From assembly GCF_036997615.1 (NCBI RefSeq), contig NZ_JAWLQA010000008.1: a stretch of DNA of 64,000 nt; one strand, written 5' to 3'. Positions 9,631 through 17,852 of the stretch are shown here, in pieces. This stretch comes from Brachyspira sp949287565. Its GTDB lineage: Bacteria > Spirochaetota > Brachyspiria > Brachyspirales > Brachyspiraceae. The notes under the pieces were generated by a model, which was not told the origin of the DNA, made no database searches, and worked only from the letters and a program-made list of their open reading frames with translations. Positions within the stretch are counted from its first letter, which is position 1. The number at the start of each line of letters is the position of its first letter. The position numbers and the translations under genes are program-made.

Positions 9631-9910
9631 TATACTGAAAATTTTTAAGTTTGTCAATTTTTTGTTGTTCTTTTTCCCGCCGCAAAAAGAACCAAAAAGT
9701 GCAAGTATAAAATTAGTACCAAATAATACTATTTTTTATTTTACATGTAATATAAATTATTAATTTAAGCTAAAATATAGCTTTTTTGCTTCTTTGTAGC
9801 AACAAAAGAAGTGGGGGTCTGGCACGACTGTGTGCTTCGCAGCAAAGCCCCAGATATCAAAACAAAAATATAAATTTATTTTTGACAAAATATACTTGTT
9901 TAGGTATATT
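9631..9910 (+). repeat. Intergenic modular repeat, copy A
   Basis: About 280 bp starting TATACTGAAAATTTTTAAGT and ending TTTTTGACAAA...GGTATAT, so the ends carry TTGTCAA and TTGACAA as a short inverted repeat. Inside are hairpin arms such as CTTCTTTGT with ACAAAAGAAG and a GC-richer stretch ending in GCAAAGCCCCAG. It shares a segment (AAAGTGCAAGTATAAAATTA) with copy E in inverse orientation. It begins 3 nt after the upstream coding sequence and fills the gap where a terminator would be expected. Confidence 0.75.
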
Positions 9911-9918
9911 ATAAAAAA

Positions 9919-10116
9919 GCTAAATATAAAATTGTTAGTATCGCTAAGTTTATCATATAATAATACAAAGCTGGCTAACAATTTTTATTAGCAATAATAA
10001 AAATAATAGATGTTAAATATTAGAAAGCTAAATATAAAAATTGTGAGCGTCTGCTAAGTTTACTTGGCAGACATTTATGCCGAAGGCACGCATAGCGGCG
10101 AACAATTTTTATTAGC
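9919..10116 (+). repeat. Two tandem hairpin repeats upstream of the HNH nuclease gene
   Basis: Copy 1 (9919-9992) and copy 2 (10027-10116) each begin GCTAAATATAAAA and end ACAATTTTTATTAGC, so each can fold into a stem of about 15-18 bp. Their centres differ: copy 2 holds a GC-rich insert (GCCGAAGGCACGCATAGCGG) absent from copy 1. Copy 2 ends 16 nt before the nuclease start codon. Confidence 0.75.
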
Positions 10117-10132
10117 GATAATAGGAACTACT

Positions 10133-10750
10133 ATGGCAAGAAGAAAAAAGAAAAAATCATCTCCTTTATTTATATTATTCATTTTATTGATAGCAGCAGG
10201 ATACTATTATTATAATAATATATACAATAAAAAAGAAATTTCAAAAACAGAAAAGCCCAAAAAAGAAACTGTTACAAGATACAACAGAGATGATTGGGGA
10301 GATTGGGCTGATGAAGATAATGACGGACTTAATACAAGGCATGAAGTATTAGCCAGAGAATCATTAGTAAAACCTGTCATATCTAATAACAGAGTAATAT
10401 CAGGAAAATGGTATGATAAGTTTACAGGAAAATATTTTACTAATGCAAAAGATTTAGATATAGATCATTTAGTGCCTTTAAAAAATGCACATATCAGCGG
10501 TGCTAGTAATTGGAGCAAAGAAAAGAAAAATGAATACTACAATTATATGAAGAATGAAAATCATTTGGTAGCCGTATCAAAAGGTGCAAATCGTTCCAAA
10601 GGTGATAAATCTCCGGTAGAATGGCTTCCTCCTAATGAAGAATATCAATGCGAATATGTAAGAGAATGGTATAAAATCAAAACAGATTGGGGGCTTACAA
10701 TAGAAGAAGGTTTTGATGAAGTATCAAACAGAGTATGTAAAGGAAAATAA
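10133..10750 (+). CDS. Membrane-anchored or secreted HNH nuclease (DUF1524/GmrSD C-terminal type)
   Basis: 205 residues from the ATG at 10133, chosen because AGGA lies 6 nt upstream and a basic start (MARRKKKKSS) then leads into one membrane helix (about 11-30). The ORF is open further upstream, but that part is translated repeat DNA. The C-terminal domain shows DDWGDWADEDNDGLNTRHEV, SGKWYD, DIDHLVPLKNA and ENHLVAVSKGANRSKGDKSP then EWLPP. These are the classic motifs of the HNH family annotated as DUF1524, common in secreted actinobacterial nucleases. The HNH residues are the DH pair, N of ENHL and N of ANRSKGD. Likely role: extracytoplasmic DNA degradation or nutrient scavenging (inference). 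Confidence 0.85.
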   Translation: MARRKKKKSSPLFILFILLIAAGYYYYNNIYNKKEISKTEKPKKETVTRYNRDDWGDWADEDNDGLNTRHEVLARESLVKPVISNNRVISGKWYDKFTGKYFTNAKDLDIDHLVPLKNAHISGASNWSKEKKNEYYNYMKNENHLVAVSKGANRSKGDKSPVEWLPPNEEYQCEYVREWYKIKTDWGLTIEEGFDEVSNRVCKGK

Positions 10751-10870
10751 TTTTTTATTAATATAATTTTTTAAACTTTATTATACTATAAAATAGTTTG
10801 AAGTGTTTATACTTAAATGATTTTATTTTATCAATAATAATTTATTCAATATAAATATATGCTAAATATA

Positions 10871-11791
10871 TTATTTATGTAATAAATGTTTTTTTTGGTA
10901 AAAAATAAAACTAGTAATATTATTATACTTTATTATTTTATCTATATTATCTTTAAAATAATTATTGTTATTACATTTATCATCGATCAATTTAAGAATA
11001 TCATTACCAACTTTTGAAACAGAAAATATTGATATACCAAATGAGCTCTGCTTATTTGGTAATTTCACAGAAAAAAAATAATCATTATTAGATATTGCCA
11101 ATTCATTATTAGACATAGTTAATACTGATTCAGAAAGACTATTTATTATTCCAATATCTACTAATGTAATAATATCATTATAGTTAATACCATATTTATT
11201 AAGTAATTCCATATCACTAAATAAAACAGTATTATTATCTATAGTATAAAACAATAATTTTGCAGCTTTTTCAAAAAGTTTCGCTTCATCTGTTGTCATA
11301 TTCTTTAATAATTCTAATGTTCTATATGAAAAGCTATTAGGTTGTTTAATTTCCTCTGATAGTAACTTAGCCCATAAATATTGTATATCTTCATTGCTTA
11401 TATTCTTAACAATATAAAAAAATCTAGTAGCCCAATCTTTATCTACAGGTTTATCAGAAACATTTTTTTCATCTTTTAATATACCATAAGTTTTATTAAT
11501 AACATTTTCAATATTTGATGTTTTTAATAATTCTTCATTTATTAATCTATTTTTTGTATCTTCCATTAGTAAATAAGAATTGCTCATTATTATACCATCA
11601 TTATTATAGTCTATATTAATAGTATTATTTTTACTAATAACTTCTGATATTTTTTTTATCTCATACGATTTAGCATCAACAATTCTTTTCATATGCCATG
11701 GTTTAAACCACTCACCTATTCCTAATCTTATAGTTTCAATCAATTTTTTTATTGGTTCGCAATCTATATTCAAATTAATATTCATAACCAT
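10871..11791 (-). CDS. DUF2806 family protein
   Basis: 306 residues. The N-terminal segment (IKKLIETIRLGIGEWFKPWHMKR) and central NISNEDIQYLWAKLLSEEIK followed by QPNSFSYRTLELLKNMT match the DUF2806 / TIGR03899 pattern as I know it. No enzymatic motif, signal peptide or membrane segment is evident; the protein should be cytosolic. The function of the family is not established. Two starts are possible, 11791 and 11785; neither has a strong ribosome site (ATATGGA is the best). It stands alone between the nuclease and the ankyrin lipoprotein, on the opposite strand to the former. Extreme A/T codon use suggests an accessory gene. Confidence 0.65.
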   Translation of the reverse strand: MVMNINLNIDCEPIKKLIETIRLGIGEWFKPWHMKRIVDAKSYEIKKISEVISKNNTINIDYNNDGIIMSNSYLLMEDTKNRLINEELLKTSNIENVINKTYGILKDEKNVSDKPVDKDWATRFFYIVKNISNEDIQYLWAKLLSEEIKQPNSFSYRTLELLKNMTTDEAKLFEKAAKLLFYTIDNNTVLFSDMELLNKYGINYNDIITLVDIGIINSLSESVLTMSNNELAISNNDYFFSVKLPNKQSSFGISIFSVSKVGNDILKLIDDKCNNNNYFKDNIDKIIKYNNITSFIFYQKKHLLHK

Positions 11792-12027
11792 TCCATATAA
11801 AATACTATATGTAAAATAATAAATAATTAATATTTTTTGTCAATATGTTAAAATAAATATATTTCATAACAAAAAATTAATTTTATAAATTTAAAATATT
11901 TGCATACAATATTTCTATATTACTTATGAATGGCTAGAATCTATATAGTCAATAACTTGTATATGCTTATCAAATAACAGTATTTAAGAAAATCATACTC
12001 ATACATAATTGTATAAAAACTGATAAT

Positions 12028-13680
12028 TTATTTATTATAGTCTTCTATAAGCTTTTCAAAAAATCCTTTTTCAACATCAATAAGTTTTACTCTGCTTGTT
12101 TGATTAAATTTCTGTGCATCTGATTTATAATTATAATAATACTCTTCATTGTATACTTCTGAAAAATTAGTAGCTGATGCTGATATAAGATTAGATTTAC
12201 CCATAGAAAATTTATCTAAATATAATTCATTATTTTCTATAATAAATGTGTAATAATATGTTTTACCGCCATCATATTGTTCTGCTGTAATATAGTTTCC
12301 TGATACAGCAATATTAATATCTCTTAAATATGTATATTGATAAAATGCATCTTGTAAAGGATAAAAACCTGATACAAATGAGGCTTTATTATCTTCTTTT
12401 TTCCATATAGTTATATAATGAAAATATTTATCCTCCTCGCTTGTAAAATCATCAGGATAATTGATATATTCCTGATTTAATATAGGAGATGATATAAACA
12501 TATATTTATTATTAGTATCAGATTTAATAATAGACTCAGAAGTTGGTTCATAATAAAAATAAGTATTAGCTAATTTAAAATTTTGAGCTGTTTTATTTAA
12601 TATTTTTATAACCAAATCATTATAATTATTTCCTGTAATAACAGTACCATTCAAATTTGTAGGACTTAAAACAGGAAAGTTATTTATTATTTCATCTCTT
12701 TCATCGCTATAATAACTATAATAATTCCAAATGTTTTCTAATTCTTGATTGTCTTGAAAACAATTAATATTAACATCAGCATTTTTTTCCAATAAATAAT
12801 CAGCAATATCATAATTTTCTAAAAATGCACTATACATTAAAGGAGTTCCTATAGAACCATCCCTCATTCTATTTAGAGAATTAATATCTGCACCAAGATC
12901 CAGAAAATATTCCACTAAATCAATATCCTGATTGTATATGGAAGTAAATAATAAATCACTTTGTAAGTTATAATCAACTTTTTCAAAATTATAATCGTAT
13001 AATATATCAAGCATTTTTTTAATAATATCAGAATTACCATTATTAACCATTAAGTCATATACATCTTTATAGTCAAAATATATTCCAGAGTCTATCAAAT
13101 AATAAGCAATATCTGAATATTCTTTACTGCTAATATGATCATAAGATGTTTTTTTTATATAATCATAAGATAATGTTTTAAATATTTTTTTACTTGATAA
13201 ATCAATGCCATGCTCTACAATCCATTTTATTAAATCATAATAAATAATAGAGTCTGTACTGTATTTTATAGCAAGCATTAATGCATTATTACCATCTTCA
13301 TCTTCAGCATTGATAGTTTTTATAAGTAAATCTCTTATAGGTTTTAATTTTTCTTTTTCTTTTTTTATTAACTCTCCATTTTCTTCATCATTTACATACT
13401 CCCCTAATAATTTATTAATTCTAAATAGAAGTATTTCATCAAGTTCTTTTTCTGTATATGATTTTATAGGGTATATATTTTTTCTTACTATAACATCACT
13501 TTTATTATCAGTATTATTAGTAATTATATTATTTTGATTAGTAATAACTGTATTTGTATTTTGTGCTAATGAGTTTGAATTTGTATTCAGGTTAGTGTTT
13601 ATATTGTTTTCTTTCTTTTCTTTATTGTTAGAACAGCCCATTAAAACAATTAAACTTATTATAATTAATACAAATTTCAT
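12028..13680 (-). CDS. Ankyrin-repeat lipoprotein
   Basis: I start at 13680 (MKFVLIIISLIVLMGCSNNK) because it gives an ideal lipoprotein signal with Cys16 and has AGGT just upstream; the ORF itself opens 10 codons earlier. After an Asn-rich linker, residues about 100-310 carry degenerate ankyrin repeats: DEDGNNALMLAIKY, LLFTSIYNQDIDLVEYFLDL then GADIN, and GTPLMYSAFLENYDIADYLL. The last 230 residues form a separate domain I do not recognise. Likely a surface- or periplasm-facing protein-binding lipoprotein; the partner is unknown. It lies upstream of the DUF2806 gene with 236 nt between them. Confidence 0.75.
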   Translation of the reverse strand: MKFVLIIISLIVLMGCSNNKEKKENNINTNLNTNSNSLAQNTNTVITNQNNIITNNTDNKSDVIVRKNIYPIKSYTEKELDEILLFRINKLLGEYVNDEENGELIKKEKEKLKPIRDLLIKTINAEDEDGNNALMLAIKYSTDSIIYYDLIKWIVEHGIDLSSKKIFKTLSYDYIKKTSYDHISSKEYSDIAYYLIDSGIYFDYKDVYDLMVNNGNSDIIKKMLDILYDYNFEKVDYNLQSDLLFTSIYNQDIDLVEYFLDLGADINSLNRMRDGSIGTPLMYSAFLENYDIADYLLEKNADVNINCFQDNQELENIWNYYSYYSDERDEIINNFPVLSPTNLNGTVITGNNYNDLVIKILNKTAQNFKLANTYFYYEPTSESIIKSDTNNKYMFISSPILNQEYINYPDDFTSEEDKYFHYITIWKKEDNKASFVSGFYPLQDAFYQYTYLRDINIAVSGNYITAEQYDGGKTYYYTFIIENNELYLDKFSMGKSNLISASATNFSEVYNEEYYYNYKSDAQKFNQTSRVKLIDVEKGFFEKLIEDYNK

Positions 13681-13741
13681 AATACCTACCCTATCTATAA
13701 TTGTTTTCAAAGTATATACTATAATAATTTTATTGTCAAAT

Positions 13742-14503
13742 CTATTGATTTTTATTTATATCTTTTAGACTCTTTTCAAGCATTATAAATTTATTATCAA
13801 AGAATTTAAACATTCCTATATAATCATCATCTGTCTGCATAGTGTTTCCGTCTTCAATATTTAAATTATTTTCTATAATGCTTCTTGATAATATCATAAG
13901 TACCTTGATTATGCTTTCAACCTCTCTTAAAGTTTTATAAGCCATAATCTCATACTTACCGAAATTTTTAAGTCCTTCAGTATAGGCATGATTTCCATTA
14001 TTATCTGAAAAAACATCAACCCTCACCCATAAACGAGTTGGAAAGTATTTATCATTTTTTATATATTCATTCATTTCAAATAAATATGTATCTTTAGAAA
14101 TTAGAAGATTAATCTCCCCTATCAAAACTGCAGATACATTATTTACTTTTATTATAGAATAGCATACCTTACTGAAAGTTAAAGCAATATCTTTGAAATT
14201 AGTATTCTCACTATTAACCTTGATTGATAAAAATGATTTATGACTAAGTATTTTTTCTCTTGTGGCATTATCTATATCATTATAATTCATCAATATTTCA
14301 GCTTCATTATCAGGCACATTGAATGGAGCAAGTTCATATTCAAAATCTATTGTTTCAATGTTGAATGTATTTTTATTATTATGACTTACTACAGTTATAT
14401 CTATATTCCAATCATCTTTTAGTTGTTTTGAAAAATCATTGAACATTTTATCATCTAGTAATATAAAAGCTATTACAGAATTATTTTGTATTAAATTATT
14501 CAT
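13742..14503 (-). CDS. DUF4261 domain protein
   Basis: 253 residues, cytosolic. FILLDDKMFNDFSKQLKDDW at the N-terminus, the FNVPDNEAEILMNY region, and LWVRVDVFSDNNGNHAYTEG then LKNFG near residue 155-180 fit the DUF4261 family. The family has no established function. It begins 18 nt after murF in the same direction, so it may be co-transcribed with it. There is no catalytic motif or membrane segment. Assignment is from remembered family pattern and is moderate. Confidence 0.6.
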   Translation of the reverse strand: MNNLIQNNSVIAFILLDDKMFNDFSKQLKDDWNIDITVVSHNNKNTFNIETIDFEYELAPFNVPDNEAEILMNYNDIDNATREKILSHKSFLSIKVNSENTNFKDIALTFSKVCYSIIKVNNVSAVLIGEINLLISKDTYLFEMNEYIKNDKYFPTRLWVRVDVFSDNNGNHAYTEGLKNFGKYEIMAYKTLREVESIIKVLMILSRSIIENNLNIEDGNTMQTDDDYIGMFKFFDNKFIMLEKSLKDINKNQ

Positions 14504-14521
14504 TTTTAAGCCTTTATTATT

Positions 14522-15874
14522 TTATATATTTTTTATAGAATCTATTATCACAGCAAAGCCCATACCCAATGAAGCTTTTATGAGCATTGCAGTATCATCT
14601 TTCAAAAACTCTTTTACTTTCTCTAGAGCACTTTGAGCATTTTCAAAATAATATTTTTCACAATCAACTGTATTGTAAATATCCTTTGAATGCTTTCCAA
14701 CTGCTATAACAGTATCAATATTTTTTAATTCATTTATAATTTTTCCTATATCTTTATGATAGCTTGAATTTTCAGTTTCTGTTTCTAGCATATCACCTAT
14801 TACAGCAATCTTTTTTGATTCGCTTCTTTGAGATAAAAACTTAATCATATTTTTTAATGCAGCAGGATTTGAATTGTAACAGTCATTTATTACATTACAG
14901 CCTTTTATATTAATTATCTGCATTCTGTTTTTTTGAGATTCATAAGTTATCAAAATATCCGCACATTTTTGTAAATCAACATCATAAAGTTCAGCCGCCT
15001 TTAATGCTGATAATACATTATGCAAATTAAAATCGCCGATTAAATTATGTTTAAAAGTTATGCCTTTATACTCAAATGTATTATCATCTTTTTTTATTAT
15101 TTCTTTTATATCAGCTTCTATTATATTTTTTATATTGTTTCTTTCTGCCTCTTTTTTTAATATATCAAAGCAATTAGTATTTTTATTAATTACAGCATTA
15201 GCATTTTCTCTGGTATGATTAAAAAGCTCTGATTTAGCATAGGCTATATTTTCTATAGAACCTAGATATGCGATATGTACAGGCTCTACATTATTTATTA
15301 TAACAGTATTTGCCTCTATAGCTTCAGATATTCTTAACAATTCATTTTTATGATTCATACCAGCTTCAATAACTGCTATCTCATAACTATTATCTAAATT
15401 AAATATTGTTTTAGGCACCCCTATTTCATTATTTAAATTGCCTTCTGTTTTTAATGTTTTATATTTTGCAGATAAAAATAAATGAGTTAATTCTTTTGTG
15501 GTAGTTTTTCCGCAGCTTCCTGTTATTGATATCACAGGTATATTGAATCTTCTTCTGTATTCTCTAGCTAGCTTTATAAAGAAAAGTATTGTATCATCAG
15601 CATAAAAAACTACTGCATCATCTGGAAGTTTTATATTTGCATCGCTTAAAATAAAATATCTGCATCCTTTATTATAAGTTTCTAATGCAAATTTATTTCC
15701 GTCAAACTTTTCTCCCTTTATTGCCAAAAATAATTTACTCTCGTCAAAATTATCTCTACTGTCAGTTGATATTTCTAATTCTTTATTTGCATTTAACTCT
15801 TCTATATTTTTAGAACATTTAGAGTTTAATTCTTTTGTTACTGCAATTATATCTTTTAATAAAGTATTACCCAT
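14522..15874 (-). CDS. murF: UDP-N-acetylmuramoyl-tripeptide--D-alanyl-D-alanine ligase
   Basis: The last cytosolic step of UDP-MurNAc-pentapeptide synthesis, adding D-Ala-D-Ala with ATP. The 450-residue protein shows the Mur ligase layout: an N-terminal uridine-binding domain with STDSRDNFDESKLFLAIKGE, the ATP-binding P-loop ITGSCGKTTTKEL near residue 113-125, TEGNLNNEIGVP, and a C-terminal domain with VINDCYNSNPAAL and IGDMLE. NNEIGVP plus the C-terminal NPAAL motif favour MurF over MurE. Start ATG at 15874. Confidence 0.93.
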   Translation of the reverse strand: MGNTLLKDIIAVTKELNSKCSKNIEELNANKELEISTDSRDNFDESKLFLAIKGEKFDGNKFALETYNKGCRYFILSDANIKLPDDAVVFYADDTILFFIKLAREYRRRFNIPVISITGSCGKTTTKELTHLFLSAKYKTLKTEGNLNNEIGVPKTIFNLDNSYEIAVIEAGMNHKNELLRISEAIEANTVIINNVEPVHIAYLGSIENIAYAKSELFNHTRENANAVINKNTNCFDILKKEAERNNIKNIIEADIKEIIKKDDNTFEYKGITFKHNLIGDFNLHNVLSALKAAELYDVDLQKCADILITYESQKNRMQIINIKGCNVINDCYNSNPAALKNMIKFLSQRSESKKIAVIGDMLETETENSSYHKDIGKIINELKNIDTVIAVGKHSKDIYNTVDCEKYYFENAQSALEKVKEFLKDDTAMLIKASLGMGFAVIIDSIKNI

Positions 15875-15946
15875 AATAATATTTCCAATTAATTTATTTT
15901 GTTAACATAATTAAACCATATAAACAAATATTTGTAAACATTATAT

Positions 15947-17767
15947 TTATCTATTTGTAATCATAATAGGCACGCTCTCATTATGAAGCCTATCTAAAGC
16001 AGTAATATAATAAATATAAGTTTTTTTAGGATTTGCAGTTTTATCATTATATACAACATTAGAATCAGAATTGAAATTAGTTCTTCTTATCTTATCAATC
16101 AAAACTATATAATCTTCAGTAATATCTTTTCTGTATATAGAATAATAAACGCTTGTACCTTCTACAGCACAATTATATTTATCAGTTTTGTATTCTCCTG
16201 AATCTGTGAAAGTGATTTCTATACTATTGAATTTATTTGTTATATAAAGATTAGTTAAACCTGAAGGTGTAATATTTAAATCTTTCATAGTGTTCATAGT
16301 AGGTATTATAGATTTAAAAGGATAACTATTTTCTTTTAAATAATTCAAAGCCTTATAACCAAAACCTTTTGTATGAATATCATCTTTATACATATTTCTC
16401 ATAGTAAAAAATACAGAACCTTTTATATAATTTCTTCCATTAGTTCTTATATAATCAACCTGTTTTGACATCAAATCTATATCCTGCCAAGGCTCTACAT
16501 TAGTATCCCTGCCCATTTTATAAAGAGGATGCCCTACATATAAATCAGCTAATTTACCATTAGTAGATTTTTTAGCCTGTTCAATCCACCAATCAGCTAT
16601 AATATCGAAAGGAGCAGTTTCATGCTTATCACTCCAATAAATCTGCGGTATTATAGCATCAACATACATTTTATTTATTCCGTCTTTTTCAGTTGCATTT
16701 TTTAATGATTCAGTTTTCTCACCATTAAGCATCCATAAAAGTACATCAGCATGCAAAGCGTCAAAATTCGGATTATAAGACTGAGTATCGCTTCCATATT
16801 CATAACCATTATAATCTGAAAGTTTTTCTTTATTTCTCCAAACTCCTGCAGGCGATATAGTCCATTTTACATAAGGCTTTCTTGATTTTATTTCTTTATA
16901 TATGGAACTTACAAGAGTATTAATATTATTTCTCCTCCAAGCATAAAGACCATTAACTCCATAATCATCATAATTTGTATTAGAAACATCATAACCTTGA
17001 CTAGATGCATATTTTAAAGAGCTTGTTTCATCAGGCCAATATTTATATGTTTTATCATCAATCATATTCTGATAAAAATAATCATCAAAATGAACTCCGT
17101 CTATATCATAATTTTCAACAACTTCCATGATAGAATCTATTACATATTTTGCACTTATAGGCTCACCAGGATCCAAATAAAGTTTATTGTCATACCAATG
17201 AATAGGTTTTAAATTGTTGGAATAGGCATATATATGAATAAAATTCTTTTTTGAAAACTGCTCTGCATAGCTTTTATTAGTATCATAAGTTACTGCTATC
17301 CTATAAGGATTAAACCAAGCATGAACTTCTAAATTTCTTTTATGTGCCTCATCTATGATAAATTTTAACATATCAGTTTTAAAAGGATAATCATCTGTTT
17401 CATTAGTAGAATCTTTTCCGAAAAAATATCTAGTAGTAGGATTTATTTTTGAAGGAAATATTACACCAGCATCAGGCTTAACCTGTACAAATACAGCATT
17501 GAAATTATTATTATATAATGTGTCTAAATATTTTAAAGCAAGTTTTTTCTGATCCTCCTCACTTTTTCCCTCAAGAGGCCAATCCATATTATTTACAGTA
17601 GAAAACCAAGCACCTCTGAATTCTCTATATAAAGGATTTAAAGTTTTATCATCATTAATATCCTTTATAAGCATAGTTTTCAAATTGTCAGGTATAATTA
17701 TTTCGTTCTTTTGACAAGATGAAACATAAAATATAAATATAGATATAAAAATAAATAACTTTCTCAT
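15947..17767 (-). CDS. GHL10-type glycoside hydrolase lipoprotein (DUF187)
   Basis: 606 residues with a lipoprotein signal (MRKLFIFISIFIFYVSSCQK). The main domain (about 50-440) has FRGAWFSTVNNMDWP, NAVFVQVKPDAGVIFPSKIN, LEVHAWFNPYRIAV and DGVHFDDYFY, typical of the hypothetical glycosyl hydrolase family GHL10. Characterised relatives act on peptidoglycan-type or other cell-envelope glycans, so an envelope remodelling role is likely. The C-terminus (about 470-606) looks like a fibronectin-type-III fold. It is third in the series S55 peptidase, propeller protein, GHL10 lipoprotein on the minus strand, but a terminator-like hairpin separates it from the propeller gene. Confidence 0.85.
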   Translation of the reverse strand: MRKLFIFISIFIFYVSSCQKNEIIIPDNLKTMLIKDINDDKTLNPLYREFRGAWFSTVNNMDWPLEGKSEEDQKKLALKYLDTLYNNNFNAVFVQVKPDAGVIFPSKINPTTRYFFGKDSTNETDDYPFKTDMLKFIIDEAHKRNLEVHAWFNPYRIAVTYDTNKSYAEQFSKKNFIHIYAYSNNLKPIHWYDNKLYLDPGEPISAKYVIDSIMEVVENYDIDGVHFDDYFYQNMIDDKTYKYWPDETSSLKYASSQGYDVSNTNYDDYGVNGLYAWRRNNINTLVSSIYKEIKSRKPYVKWTISPAGVWRNKEKLSDYNGYEYGSDTQSYNPNFDALHADVLLWMLNGEKTESLKNATEKDGINKMYVDAIIPQIYWSDKHETAPFDIIADWWIEQAKKSTNGKLADLYVGHPLYKMGRDTNVEPWQDIDLMSKQVDYIRTNGRNYIKGSVFFTMRNMYKDDIHTKGFGYKALNYLKENSYPFKSIIPTMNTMKDLNITPSGLTNLYITNKFNSIEITFTDSGEYKTDKYNCAVEGTSVYYSIYRKDITEDYIVLIDKIRRTNFNSDSNVVYNDKTANPKKTYIYYITALDRLHNESVPIMITNR

Positions 17768-17785
17768 AAAATCAAACCTTATACA

Positions 17786-17824
17786 TAAATAAAGGGCTCG
17801 TAAATTTATAAATTCACTAGCCCT
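17786..17824 (-). terminator. Intrinsic terminator between the propeller and GHL10 genes
   Basis: AGGGCT and AGCCCT close an imperfect AT-rich stem; on the minus strand it is followed by TTTATTTA. It lies 29 nt after the propeller gene stop. Confidence 0.65.
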
Positions 17825-17852
17825 ATTAAAATTTTCTCTATTAATTAAATAA

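Noticed and set aside
9760..9981. 73-codon minus-strand ORF
   Set aside because: It is a translation of repeat copy A and part of the adjacent hairpin repeat, with no ribosome site.
10064..10132. Upstream start of the HNH nuclease at 10064
   Set aside because: The extra 23 residues are encoded by hairpin repeat DNA; the ATG at 10133 has AGGA upstream and starts the basic-plus-membrane segment.
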